Source of the DNA: Nocardia cyriacigeorgica
GTDB lineage: Bacteria > Actinomycetota > Actinomycetes > Mycobacteriales > Mycobacteriaceae
Assembly: GCF_005863245.1 (NCBI RefSeq)
Contig: NZ_VBUT01000007.1
Span: forward strand, 1 to 64,000
Reading direction: 5' to 3'
DNA: 64,000 bases
Below are positions 25,203-33,424 of the stretch, piece by piece (within the stretch, counting starts at the first letter, position 1; each line of letters starts with the position of its first letter). A model generated the notes under the pieces. That model was not told the DNA's origin and did no database searches. It saw nothing but the letters and a program-made list of their open reading frames with translations. The position numbers and the translations under genes were made by a program.

Positions 25203-25768
25203 ACCACTTGCACGTCACGGTCGAAACCGCGATCGGCCGCGAGCCCGCCGAACTGTTCCACGGCCTCTACGAGCAGGCCTTCGGTCCGCTGCGGACCAGG
25301 GCAGCGGCCAGGCAGGTGCTGCATCGCGAGGAGTTCCTGGCCGAGATGCGCGATCCACGGGTCCAGAAACACATCGCGCGCACCGGCACCGGCGAGCCCG
25401 TCGGGCTGACCACCTTGACAAGGCATTTGGAGACGGTGCCGTGGATCAGCCCCGAGTATTTCATTGCGAGATACCCTGAACACGCGGCCCGCGACGCGAT
25501 CTACTACGCGGGTTTCACCCTTGTTGCACCAAGTGCGCGACAGGGGGCGGCGTTTCATGTCATGATCGAATCAGTTGTCCGGGTTCTGGTGGCTGAACGT
25601 GCCGCGGTCGGCTGGGACATCTGTTCGTACAACAACACTCGGTTCTGTTTCGCCGACGGCATCCGAGCGGTGCTCGAGGAGCAGGCAGACGTCGAAGTAG
25701 CAGTTGAGGATTCCCAGACCTACTACGCGGCCCGATTCATCGGAACGGGAGCGATGAAGGGGGGCTGA
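25199..25768 (+). CDS. putative acyltransferase-like protein of the arginine decarboxylase operon
   Basis: A 189-residue cytosolic protein. I recognise no firm family. The pattern of a long N-terminal helix, a central strand-rich part (GLTTLTRHLETVPWISPEYF) and a C-terminal substrate part (WDICSYNNTRF) is compatible with the GNAT fold, including autoinducer-synthase-like members. The typical R-x-x-G-x-G/A loop is not evident; SARQGAAFHVMIESVV sits at the right place as a divergent form. The ATG overlaps the decarboxylase stop by 4 bp, and its own stop overlaps the start of the GGDEF gene. Possible substrates include agmatine or an amino-acid derivative (inference). Confidence 0.6.
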   Translation: MNHLHVTVETAIGREPAELFHGLYEQAFGPLRTRAAARQVLHREEFLAEMRDPRVQKHIARTGTGEPVGLTTLTRHLETVPWISPEYFIARYPEHAARDAIYYAGFTLVAPSARQGAAFHVMIESVVRVLVAERAAVGWDICSYNNTRFCFADGIRAVLEEQADVEVAVEDSQTYYAARFIGTGAMKGG

Positions 25769-27294
25769 TGGAACTCACCGGAGAGCAGTCGGCGGGTGGG
25801 CGATCGCACTTCGGACATCGGTGGCTGCGGTTCGTCCCCGGCGTCGCGATCGTCTTGATCGTGCTCCAAACTCTGCTCGATTCCCCCGCGCTGTCACTGA
25901 CGACGATGGCCGTCGTGGTGGCCGGCGCACTCACCATGATCGGCACCGGCCTGCGTCGGCATCGCCCGCGGCGGCCGCTGCCGTGGTATCTGCTGTCGGC
26001 GTCGGCGGTGTCGTTCGCGGCGGGCATCGCGCTACGCGATTTCGCCGGCACCGACACCCGTCCCCTCGATGACGCCTTCACCCTGGCCGGCTACCTCGGC
26101 ATCGGAGTGGCCGCGGTGTTCTGGTTGCGTCCCCGCCAGCTTCACACCGATTACGATCTGCTGCTCGACTCCGCGCTGATCGGGCTCGGCGCCCTGCTGG
26201 CCTCGTGGACCTTCCTGATCTCACCCGCGCTCCGCACCGACGGCCACCTCGGCCACGCCGTGGCGACGGCGATCTATCCGATCCTCGACGCACTGCTGCT
26301 GGCCCTGGTCGCCTACTCGGTGGCGACGACGACGCGTTCGGAGACATCGCTGCGCTTGCTGCACGGCGGGCTGCTGCTGGCCCTGCTCGGCGATCTCGGC
26401 TACAACCTCGAGGTCGCCGGCACTCCGGTGGCGGGCCGTGACGTGCTGCTCGCACCGCTGCTGCTGGCCTACACCCTGGTCGGGGTCGCCGCCCTGCATC
26501 CGACCATGACCTCGCTCGGCGCACCCCATCCGATCCATCCGCACCATTCCCGCCAGCGCGCCAGCTTTCTTGCCGTCGCGCTGATCGTGGCGTCGCTGAT
26601 CCCGGTGGTGGGTTCGCGCCTCGGCACGGTGGACCGGGTGGTGGTGTCGACGCTGTGCGCGCTGCTGCTGATCGGGGTGCTGGTGCGCAGCGAGCGCGCC
26701 ATCGTGCGCAGCGCACGCAGTGAGAAACGCGCCCAGTACCAAGCCGACCACGACATGCTCACCGGGCTGCTCAACCGGTCGGCGCTGTTGCGGGCGCTGG
26801 CGCGCAATCGCGGTCACTGGGCCGAACGACCGCTGTGCCTGCTGTTCATCGACCTCGACGGATTCAAGATGATCAACGACAGCTACGGCCACGCCGTCGG
26901 CGACGAACTGATCGCCAACGCGGCCTCGCGGATCCGCCGGGCAGTGCGCCGCGAGGATGTGGTGGCCCGGTACGGCGGCGACGAATTCGTCATCCTCGCT
27001 CCGCTCGACCGGCAGGAGGCCGACGGCCTCGCCAAACGGCTGCTCGCCACGTTCATGCGCCCATTCGAACTCAGTGCGGGCGAGGTGCCGATCACCGCAA
27101 GCATCGGCCTGGCGTGCAGTGGCCCGCGCGCCGCCGAAGCCGACATCTACGACCTACTGCGGGAAGCGGATTCGGCGATGTACCACGCCAAGGAGTACTC
27201 CCTCGGCTACACCTTCTACGACACGTTCCGAGACGAGACGCGCGCGACGCCCGAGACCGTCCGCCGCCCCTGGCAGCGCGAGACAGCGGTCTGA
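25768..27294 (+). CDS. membrane-bound GGDEF-domain protein (diguanylate cyclase)
   Basis: A 508-residue protein. The first 310 residues contain about eight to nine hydrophobic helices forming an integral-membrane sensor-like region. A short charged linker follows, then a GGDEF domain at about residues 325-490: DHDMLTGLLNRSALL, FIDLDGFKMINDSYGHAVGD, and the active-site RYGGDEFVIL. The catalytic signature is intact, so c-di-GMP synthesis is expected. I see no inhibitory RxxD five residues before GGDEF. It shares the operon with the arginine decarboxylase, linking it to arginine or agmatine sensing (inference). Confidence 0.88.
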   Translation: MELTGEQSAGGRSHFGHRWLRFVPGVAIVLIVLQTLLDSPALSLTTMAVVVAGALTMIGTGLRRHRPRRPLPWYLLSASAVSFAAGIALRDFAGTDTRPLDDAFTLAGYLGIGVAAVFWLRPRQLHTDYDLLLDSALIGLGALLASWTFLISPALRTDGHLGHAVATAIYPILDALLLALVAYSVATTTRSETSLRLLHGGLLLALLGDLGYNLEVAGTPVAGRDVLLAPLLLAYTLVGVAALHPTMTSLGAPHPIHPHHSRQRASFLAVALIVASLIPVVGSRLGTVDRVVVSTLCALLLIGVLVRSERAIVRSARSEKRAQYQADHDMLTGLLNRSALLRALARNRGHWAERPLCLLFIDLDGFKMINDSYGHAVGDELIANAASRIRRAVRREDVVARYGGDEFVILAPLDRQEADGLAKRLLATFMRPFELSAGEVPITASIGLACSGPRAAEADIYDLLREADSAMYHAKEYSLGYTFYDTFRDETRATPETVRRPWQRETAV

Positions 27295-27310
27295 GCGCCG
27301 CCCGGGCGGG

Positions 27311-28090
27311 TCAGTCGGGCAGCTCGGCGAGCAGCTTCTTGGCCTCCTCCAGCTCGGCCTGCAACTGCTCGACCTTGGCCAGCTGCGCGACCCGCACTGC
27401 CTCCATGATCCCGCCGACCACCTCGGAGACTTCGGGGTGCAGCAGTTTCGCGGCCTGCGCGACGGCGGCGCTGTTCACCGGGAGCGCCCGCACGGTGCGC
27501 TTCTTACCGTTGACCACGTCGACGCTCCACTCACCGTCGGCGGTGCCGCTGATGGTGACTGTGACCTCGGCCGCCTTCGACTTGCGCGCGGGCGCCTTGG
27601 CGGCAGGCTTCGGCGGTGCGGGCGTAGCGGGCTGCTGACGCGCCGGGGCGGGCTTGACGGCACCGTTCGAGGCGGCAGACTCCTGCGCCGGTTTCGCGGC
27701 AGCGGGTTTCGGGGCCTGCTGCGGGGCGGGAGGAGTGGGCGCGGTGCTCGTCGGGGCCGACGGCTTGGTCACGGTGGGTGATTCCTTCCTGGTGGTCGAC
27801 TTCGGCTGGGCGACGGCCTTGTCCCGCGCGGGCTTGGTCATCGTCACCTCGGCCGGGGAAAAGGACAGCACATCTTTGGAACCGGTGGGCCGGATCTGCA
27901 GGAAATCACCGTCGGACGGCTCACCGAGGGCGATGACCTTGCCCGAGCGCCCTTCCGGTATTCCCACAGCCGCGGCGGTGAACCACACCATCGGCGGGCG
28001 ACCATCGGCGATCTCGGTGGCGATCTGCGCAATCTCGGTGTCCGACAAGGGTTGCGGTGTGTTCTTGGACTTTGTTCGCGGCGACGACAT
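27311..28090 (-). CDS. DUF6319-like protein with Pro/Ala-rich linker
   Basis: A 259-residue cytosolic protein. The N-terminal domain at residues 10-85 (MVWFTAAAVGIPEGRSGKVI, then LQIRPTGSKDVLSFSPAE) matches actinobacterial DUF6319 proteins (from memory). A 90-residue Ala/Pro/Lys-rich linker follows, reminiscent of nucleoid-associated tails. The C-terminal domain at 175-259 ends in a predicted coiled coil (LAKVEQLQAELEEAKKLLAE). ATG 28090 is preceded by GGAGAG. Function unknown; DNA or nucleoid association is only a guess from composition. It is convergent with the GGDEF gene. Confidence 0.6.
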   Translation of the reverse strand: MSSPRTKSKNTPQPLSDTEIAQIATEIADGRPPMVWFTAAAVGIPEGRSGKVIALGEPSDGDFLQIRPTGSKDVLSFSPAEVTMTKPARDKAVAQPKSTTRKESPTVTKPSAPTSTAPTPPAPQQAPKPAAAKPAQESAASNGAVKPAPARQQPATPAPPKPAAKAPARKSKAAEVTVTISGTADGEWSVDVVNGKKRTVRALPVNSAAVAQAAKLLHPEVSEVVGGIMEAVRVAQLAKVEQLQAELEEAKKLLAELPD

Positions 28091-28274
28091 GGGGCTCTCC
28101 GGGCAATTCTCGCGTTTCGTGAAGGGGCCTGCGTGCACAGATGATGCCGCACCGCACCGACAAGTTCTCCCCGCACCCGGCGAATCCGCCCACCCGAGCA
28201 CGCCCGGACAGCCCTGGCCGATCCGCATCGATCGGGCCGATCCCGCTACCACGACGAGCCGGTTGCGATAAGAA

Positions 28275-28288
28275 TAGAACACGTTCTA
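28275..28288. promoter_or_regulatory. KstR-type operator TAGAACACGTTCTA
   Basis: A perfect palindrome matching the TNNAACNNGTTNNA consensus of KstR, the TetR repressor of cholesterol catabolism in mycolata. It lies 89 bp before the acyl-CoA ligase ATG at 28377. The regulator assignment follows from the known motif and was not tested. A second site lies at 30262. Confidence 0.75.
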
Positions 28289-28376
28289 GGAATAGTCCCG
28301 CTGGTGCACGGACTCGGAACAGGCAAGCCCGGACGCTCGGCGAGGCTCCCGGGAGAAACGAACGGCAGGAACCGCG

Positions 28377-30023
28377 ATGACCGAAACCGTCGATCAGCAG
28401 GCGCTCACCATGGCCGCCATCGGCAAGCTCACCGGCCCCGGTGGGCCGTTCGAGATGACAGTGCAGCAGGTACTCGGCGCGCCGACACCGTTGCTCGTGC
28501 ACCGCGAACGCAGCCTGGCCGATGTGCTCGCGGCCTCCACCCGCTGGGGCGATCGCGACTACCTGGTCACCGAGCACACGCGGCTGTCGTTCACCGAGCA
28601 CGCGGCCGCCGCGGGCGCGCTGGCGCGGGCGCTGCGCGATCGCTACGGCGTCGGCAAGGGCGACCGGGTCGGCATCCTGGCCGCGAACACCCCGGAATGG
28701 GTGGTGGCATTCTGGGCGGCGCAATGCCTCGGCGCGATCGCGGTCGGTTACAACGCGTGGTGGGCTCCGCCGGAGATCTCCTACGGCCTCGGCCACACCA
28801 CGCCCTCGGTGCTGATCGCCGACGCCAAACGCGCCGCCCGCGTCGCCGAATTGGGCATCGACGTTCCCGTCCTCATCATGGAGCACGACATCGCGGCCCT
28901 GATCGCCGAGTTCGGCGGCGGCGAGCTGCCGAAAACGCCGGTGGCCGAGGACGATCCCGCCGTCATCCTGTACACCAGCGGCACCAGCGGACGCCCCAAG
29001 GGCGTCACGCATTCGCATCGCAACCTCATCTCCGTCATCGGCTACCACCGCTTCAACGACGCGCTCGCGGCGGAATTGACCGGAACCCCCGACAACGGTG
29101 GCAGGCGATTCCTGCTCACCTCACCGCTGTTCCATATCGCCAGCCTGCACAATCTGGTCGTTCCGCGCCTGGTCAGCGGGGATACCGCGGTCATCCATCA
29201 GGGCTCGTTCGAGGCCGACCGGGTGCTGCGGCTGATCGAGCGGGAGCGGGTCAGCAATTGGGGCGCCATGCCGACCATGGCGACGCGCATGCTCGAATGC
29301 GATCTCGGCGCCTACGACCTGTCGTCGCTGCGCGCGTTCTCGCTGAATTCGGCGCCGTCCTCGGCGGCGTTGCAGCAGCGGCTGCGCGAGCAGCTTCCGG
29401 TGGCCCGCACCGCGCTGGTCACCAGTTATGGCCTCACCGAATGCAGCACGGCGGCCACCCTGGCCGCACCGGCCGAGCTCGCCGCCTTCCCGGATACCGT
29501 CGGCCGCCCGGTGCTCGGGGTGTCGGTGGAGATCCACGACGAGACCGGCGCCCAGCTGCCCGACGGGGAGGAGGGCGAGATCTGGGTGCACGGACCGTAC
29601 GTCATGCTCGGGTACTGGAACGATCCCGCCGCGACGGCGGCCGCGATCACCCCCGATCGCAAGCTGCGCACGGGCGACATCGGCGTGCTGGAGGACGGCA
29701 GGTTGCGGCTGTCCGGGCGGCGCTCGGATCTGATCCTGCGCGGCGGCGAGAACGTCTACCCCACCGAGATCGAGCAGTGTCTCGACGAACATCCGGCGGT
29801 GGTGGAGAGCGCGGTCCTCGGCGTGCCGGATCCGGATCTGGGTCAGGCGGTGGCCGCAGTGGCGGTGGTCGAGAACCTCACCGACACCGATGAAGACGAG
29901 TTGCGCGCGTTCGCCGCCGAGCGCCTGGCCTACTACAAGGTCCCGGCCCGGTGGCGGCTCACCACGACCGCGCTCCCGCGCAATGCCACCGGGAAGGTCA
30001 TCCGCGCGGGTCTGGAGCCGTGA
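28377..30023 (+). CDS. acyl-CoA ligase / AMP-dependent synthetase under a KstR-type box
   Basis: A 548-residue adenylate-forming enzyme. Visible motifs are ILYTSGTSGRPKGVTHSH, TSYGLTECSTAA, GRRSDLILRGGENVYPTEIE and NATGKVIRAG with the catalytic Lys. It activates a carboxylic acid to its CoA thioester. An AGGA ribosome site precedes ATG 28377. The perfect KstR palindrome at 28275-28288 suggests repression by KstR and induction during sterol breakdown. Activation of a steroid side-chain or other fatty acid would fit, but the substrate is not readable. The first 50 residues are less typical of the family. Confidence 0.85.
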   Translation: MTETVDQQALTMAAIGKLTGPGGPFEMTVQQVLGAPTPLLVHRERSLADVLAASTRWGDRDYLVTEHTRLSFTEHAAAAGALARALRDRYGVGKGDRVGILAANTPEWVVAFWAAQCLGAIAVGYNAWWAPPEISYGLGHTTPSVLIADAKRAARVAELGIDVPVLIMEHDIAALIAEFGGGELPKTPVAEDDPAVILYTSGTSGRPKGVTHSHRNLISVIGYHRFNDALAAELTGTPDNGGRRFLLTSPLFHIASLHNLVVPRLVSGDTAVIHQGSFEADRVLRLIERERVSNWGAMPTMATRMLECDLGAYDLSSLRAFSLNSAPSSAALQQRLREQLPVARTALVTSYGLTECSTAATLAAPAELAAFPDTVGRPVLGVSVEIHDETGAQLPDGEEGEIWVHGPYVMLGYWNDPAATAAAITPDRKLRTGDIGVLEDGRLRLSGRRSDLILRGGENVYPTEIEQCLDEHPAVVESAVLGVPDPDLGQAVAAVAVVENLTDTDEDELRAFAAERLAYYKVPARWRLTTTALPRNATGKVIRAGLEP

Positions 30024-30031
30024 TCGCCCGG

Positions 30032-30118
30032 CTACAGCGAGACGATCAGCAGGAAGAGCGCTGTCTGGATGGTCTGAAACAGACGGTTCAGGTTCTGCTG
30101 GATTTCGGCGCTGCCCAT
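30032..30118 (-). CDS. 28-residue hydrophobic small protein candidate
   Basis: ATG 30118 is preceded at 6 nt by a GGAGG ribosome site. The peptide starts MGSAEIQQNLNRLFQTIQ and ends in a hydrophobic helix (TALFLLIVSL), an amphipathic-then-hydrophobic plan typical of single-helix membrane microproteins. It lies antisense-oriented between the ligase and the SnoaL-like gene, and is divergent from the latter across the second KstR-type box. No homologue is known to me. Function unknown. Confidence 0.45.
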   Translation of the reverse strand: MGSAEIQQNLNRLFQTIQTALFLLIVSL

Positions 30119-30261
30119 GCCCGGCCTCCATTCGTCCGGCCGACGCACTCCCGAACGGGAGCGGTTCGGTATCCCTCCAGTGTGACAGAGCGTCGCGGTA
30201 AGGAAAGCCCCTGTTCACCTGGGCAGAGCCACCGTGGCATCGGTCCCGGGCGCCAGCAAAC

Positions 30262-30275
30262 TAGAACTCGTTCTA
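30262..30275. promoter_or_regulatory. KstR-type operator TAGAACTCGTTCTA
   Basis: A perfect palindrome of the KstR consensus, 49 bp before the GTG of the SnoaL-like gene and 144 bp upstream of the leftward 28-codon ORF. It could control both directions. Only the two central bases differ from the site at 28275. Confidence 0.75.
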
Positions 30276-30323
30276 CCATGGGGAGGACCGCGGTGCCGCG
30301 GTCGGTTCGACGAAGGAGTTACC

Positions 30324-31169
30324 GTGCCCCTGGACGCATCCGGTGCGAGCCTGCTCGCCGCCGTCAAGGCCTCGCCACGGGCTGTCGCCGCACATGACCG
30401 GCAGGCCTGGGTCGGCCTGTTCACCCCCGATGCGACCGTCCGCGATCCGGTCGGCGCGCGCCCGCACACCGGTCGCGAGGCGATCGAGAGGTTCTACGAC
30501 ACCTTCATCGCACCCAACACCATCGAGTTCCGCGTCGACAACGACTTCACCGGGCCCGGCGTCGTCGTCCGCGATCTGAGCATCCTGACCACCATGTCGA
30601 CCGGCGCGCAGGTGCTGGTGCCGATGCATCTGCGCTACGACCTGACCGAGGTCGACGCCGACCTGCGGATCACCCATCTCGCCGCGCACTGGGAGCTGCC
30701 GGCGATGGTGGCGCAGCTACTGCGCACGGGCGCACGGGGATTCGGCGCGGGCATGAAACTCGGCGCGGCCCTGGTACGCAATCAAGGTCTTGCCGGCGCG
30801 GCGGGCATGGCCCGCGGCTTCACCGGCGTCGGCCGGGCAGGCAAGCGGGTGGCGACGGAGCTGTTCGACGCGGCGACCGCCGGCGACACCGCGCACGTCC
30901 GCAGACTGCTCGGCGCGGGCACCGTCATCGAATGCCCCGCGGGCACGATCGTCTCCGCCGACGAATTCACCGCATGGGCGGGCGCGGGCCTGCAACCCGG
31001 CAAGATGATCGCAGCCGGCCGATCCGTCACAACGAGCGCGCTCCGGGCCGGCACACCCGCAGTGATCACCCTCGAATTCGCCCCCTACGCCCCCCGAATC
31101 CACCACGTCACCGCCTTCACCGAACGGGTGCCGGACGAGCCTCGCACAAGTTCCGGCGCCCTCGCATAG
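30324..31169 (+). CDS. two-domain SnoaL / ketosteroid-isomerase-like protein
   Basis: About 281 residues. The N-terminal domain has the NTF2/SnoaL fold signature (AAHDRQAWVGLFTPDATVRD, then GREAIERFYDTFI), and a second NTF2-like part may lie in the last 90 residues (ELFDAATAGDTAHVRRLLG...TVIECPAG). The Asp in motif DATVRDP is a usual KSI-fold active-site or pocket residue. GTG 30324 has the strong ribosome site GAAGGAG. The upstream KstR box places it in the sterol regulon. A role in steroid isomerisation or hydrolysis is plausible but unproven. Confidence 0.75.
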   Translation: MPLDASGASLLAAVKASPRAVAAHDRQAWVGLFTPDATVRDPVGARPHTGREAIERFYDTFIAPNTIEFRVDNDFTGPGVVVRDLSILTTMSTGAQVLVPMHLRYDLTEVDADLRITHLAAHWELPAMVAQLLRTGARGFGAGMKLGAALVRNQGLAGAAGMARGFTGVGRAGKRVATELFDAATAGDTAHVRRLLGAGTVIECPAGTIVSADEFTAWAGAGLQPGKMIAAGRSVTTSALRAGTPAVITLEFAPYAPRIHHVTAFTERVPDEPRTSSGALA

Positions 31170-31240
31170 GCTCCAACCCGTCAAAAACGCCACAACCTAT
31201 GCGGGAACCGCGTGAGGATAGTGGGCGCGGGTCGGGTTGG

Positions 31241-32062
31241 TTACTGTTGCGCGCGGGTCCAGACGATGCTGGGCGGGATGTCGCGTAGGACCGGCAGGCG
31301 GTCGAAGATGGGGGCGGTGACGGCGAGTACGCCGTGGGACGGGCCGTAGGACCTCACCCGGATTTCGGCGAACTTCGGGCTCCACTGGCGCAGCAATCCT
31401 TCGATGCGGCTGCGCTCGACGCCCCACGGCATGGGCGGCGCCGTGTAGGCGGGCGTCTTGCGGTAGCCCTTCATGGTTTTCCGGGAGAACCAGGGCGGGA
31501 TCGTGTCGAACATCAGCTCGACGCCGGGGAAGCGCTCGACGATTGCCACGCACAGGCGGCGTACGTCGTCGGGCTCGAAGTACATGAAAAGCCCCTGCGC
31601 CGAGACGAACACACCGCGCTGCGGGTCCTCGACGTGGTCGAGCCAGGACAGGTCGAGCGCGCTGACCGGCAGATGACGGCAGCGGTCGGTCGCGGGCAGG
31701 TAGCGCTCGCGGATCTCGATGGCCTCGGGCACGTCGACACACAGCCACCGCACCGTGCCGTCGTCGCAGCGCTGGAACTGGGTTTCCAGGCCGGCCGCCA
31801 GTTCCACGACGGTGCCGCCCGGATGAGCGGCCAGCCAGGGGCGCAGTACCTCGTCGAAGCGCAGCGAGCGGACGGCATGGGTGCCGTCGGGTTTGCCGAA
31901 GGCCGCCTCGTAGTCGAAGTCGATGGATTCGTAGATGCGCACGCATTCCGCATCGCGCAGCACGGCGTCGGCGCGCAACGACTCACTGGCCCGGTTGTGC
32001 AAGGTCCACAGCATGGTCAGCGGGATACCGCTGAGCCCGACGTCACCGCTCATCAGATCCAC
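31241..32062 (-). CDS. class I SAM-dependent methyltransferase (leucine carboxyl methyltransferase-like)
   Basis: A 273-residue enzyme of the PPM/LCM methyltransferase group common in mycolata. Signatures are TVVELAAGLETQFQRCDDGT (SAM motif I), RWLCVDVPEAIEIRERYLP, and VSAQGLFMYFEPDDVRRL in the second half. In the family these methylate polyketides or small hydroxy/carboxy substrates. The second Met at 32053 is an alternative start. It follows the zinc locus in the same orientation, separated by a terminator, and is probably unrelated to it. Confidence 0.85.
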   Translation of the reverse strand: MDLMSGDVGLSGIPLTMLWTLHNRASESLRADAVLRDAECVRIYESIDFDYEAAFGKPDGTHAVRSLRFDEVLRPWLAAHPGGTVVELAAGLETQFQRCDDGTVRWLCVDVPEAIEIRERYLPATDRCRHLPVSALDLSWLDHVEDPQRGVFVSAQGLFMYFEPDDVRRLCVAIVERFPGVELMFDTIPPWFSRKTMKGYRKTPAYTAPPMPWGVERSRIEGLLRQWSPKFAEIRVRSYGPSHGVLAVTAPIFDRLPVLRDIPPSIVWTRAQQ

Positions 32063-32161
32063 CTCTTCCTGCCGCCGCGACGGCCGTTACCAGGAGGGAT
32101 ATCTCGGGTATGGGTAGCCTAACCACGAATCGGCCCGGGTAGGGTTCCTCGAAATGCGGGC

Positions 32162-32193
32162 GGGCCGTCGGCGGCCGAAACCACCGACGGCCC
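32162..32193. terminator. hairpin terminator after aztD
   Basis: GGGCCGTCGG and CCGACGGCCC arms, with further inner pairs and a 6-nt loop, lie about 20 nt past the leftward aztD stop. This closes the zinc locus. Confidence 0.75.
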
Positions 32194-32213
32194 GGGACCT
32201 CGGTTCATGGGTG

Positions 32214-33368
32214 TCAGGAACTCACGCCGCTGAGCTCGTTCGGGCTCTCCGGCAGGCTCGCCGAGGCCGTCACCGCGCCGGTGGCGAGGTCGACGCGGTG
32301 CACCGACTTCGCTGCCGTATCGGTGACGTAGGCAATACCGTCGCGCACGAAGAGCGCCGGTCGCGGCTGCTGCCATTCCAGCGGTTCCTGCCACGGGTCG
32401 AGGACCGGGATGGTCTTGGTGACCGTGCCCGCGACCGCGTCGATGACGTGAATCTTGCCGTCGGTGCCGAGCACGAGCGCTTCACCCTGCGGGCCACGAG
32501 CCAGCGACCGGAAGGTGTAGCTGGTGCCGATATCGACCAGCCGTAGCGTGGCGGTGGTGGTGTCGATCAGCGAAATCTGCTGCGGGCGTTCGAGTTCGGC
32601 ATCCTTGTCCTGCTTGTAGTCGCCGAGCACGATGGGCGAGACCTCGCTGCCGGCCTGGTTGCCGATCCGCCCGTACGGTGTCGGGCTGGTGACCTTGGTG
32701 ATCTTGCCGTCGCGGTAGATCAGCGCGCCGGTCTGGCAGCCGACGACCACGGCCTCGCCCTGTGCGGTCGCTTCACCGTGCACGCCTGGGCAGTCCTCGT
32801 TGCGGGCGATCTCCTTGCGGTCGGCGTCGAGCACCACGATTCCGGTGCGCGATTCCTCGGTGCCGACGGTGAGCACCAGTTCGCCGTTGGCCATTTCGAT
32901 CGCGACACCGTGATGCGGCGCGGGCGCCTTGTACACCTGGGTTTCGGGCTTGTCCTCACCCAGCCGGGTGGGGTCGAAGGAGGTCACTTCGCCGCTGCCG
33001 TCGGCGAACAGCACAGTGCGCCCGGCGTGAACGACGACGTGTCCCGGCTTCGCCGCGGGGAAGTCGACCCCGGTGAATCGGCCGTCGGCGGCGTCGAGCA
33101 CCCGGAAGCCGTCCGCGGTGGACACCAGCATGTGCCGGTCGTCGCCGGCCGGGTTGAGCCGGTTGAATCCGTCCAGCGCGATATCGCCGGTGGTCGCGAG
33201 GGTGTCCGGGTCGAGCAGGTAGATGCCGCCGTCGTAGGTGACCGCGAGCGGGGCCTCGACAGGCGCTGCCGCCTGTTCTGTCTCATCGCTGCCGCAGCCG
33301 CTGAGCGCGACCGCCGCGGTCAGCAGGCCCGAGAGCGCCACCGTTGTGGTGCGGGTCCGAGTACGCAT
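32214..33368 (-). CDS. aztD: AztD-like extracytoplasmic zinc-chaperone lipoprotein
   Basis: A 384-residue exported lipoprotein: signal peptide with lipobox VALSGCG at about residue 24, then a beta-propeller of repeated G-x-L/I-x-V-D-blade pattern (DGGIYLLDPDTLATTGDIAL; ADGFRVLDAADGRF; DGIAYVTDTAAKSVHRVDLA). In the Azt system this protein delivers zinc to the binding protein AztC. Candidate zinc ligands are the His pairs APHHGVAIE and GVHGEA. ATG 33368 is the start of the signal peptide. It is last in the leftward azt operon. A second, distinct propeller is fused to the permease at 34336. Confidence 0.8.
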   Translation of the reverse strand: MRTRTRTTTVALSGLLTAAVALSGCGSDETEQAAAPVEAPLAVTYDGGIYLLDPDTLATTGDIALDGFNRLNPAGDDRHMLVSTADGFRVLDAADGRFTGVDFPAAKPGHVVVHAGRTVLFADGSGEVTSFDPTRLGEDKPETQVYKAPAPHHGVAIEMANGELVLTVGTEESRTGIVVLDADRKEIARNEDCPGVHGEATAQGEAVVVGCQTGALIYRDGKITKVTSPTPYGRIGNQAGSEVSPIVLGDYKQDKDAELERPQQISLIDTTTATLRLVDIGTSYTFRSLARGPQGEALVLGTDGKIHVIDAVAGTVTKTIPVLDPWQEPLEWQQPRPALFVRDGIAYVTDTAAKSVHRVDLATGAVTASASLPESPNELSGVSS

Positions 33369-33424
33369 GTTGCTCCGTTTCCGTTGTACTGCTGAAGTTC
33401 TCGGCGTGAACGCACCGCCGGTGT

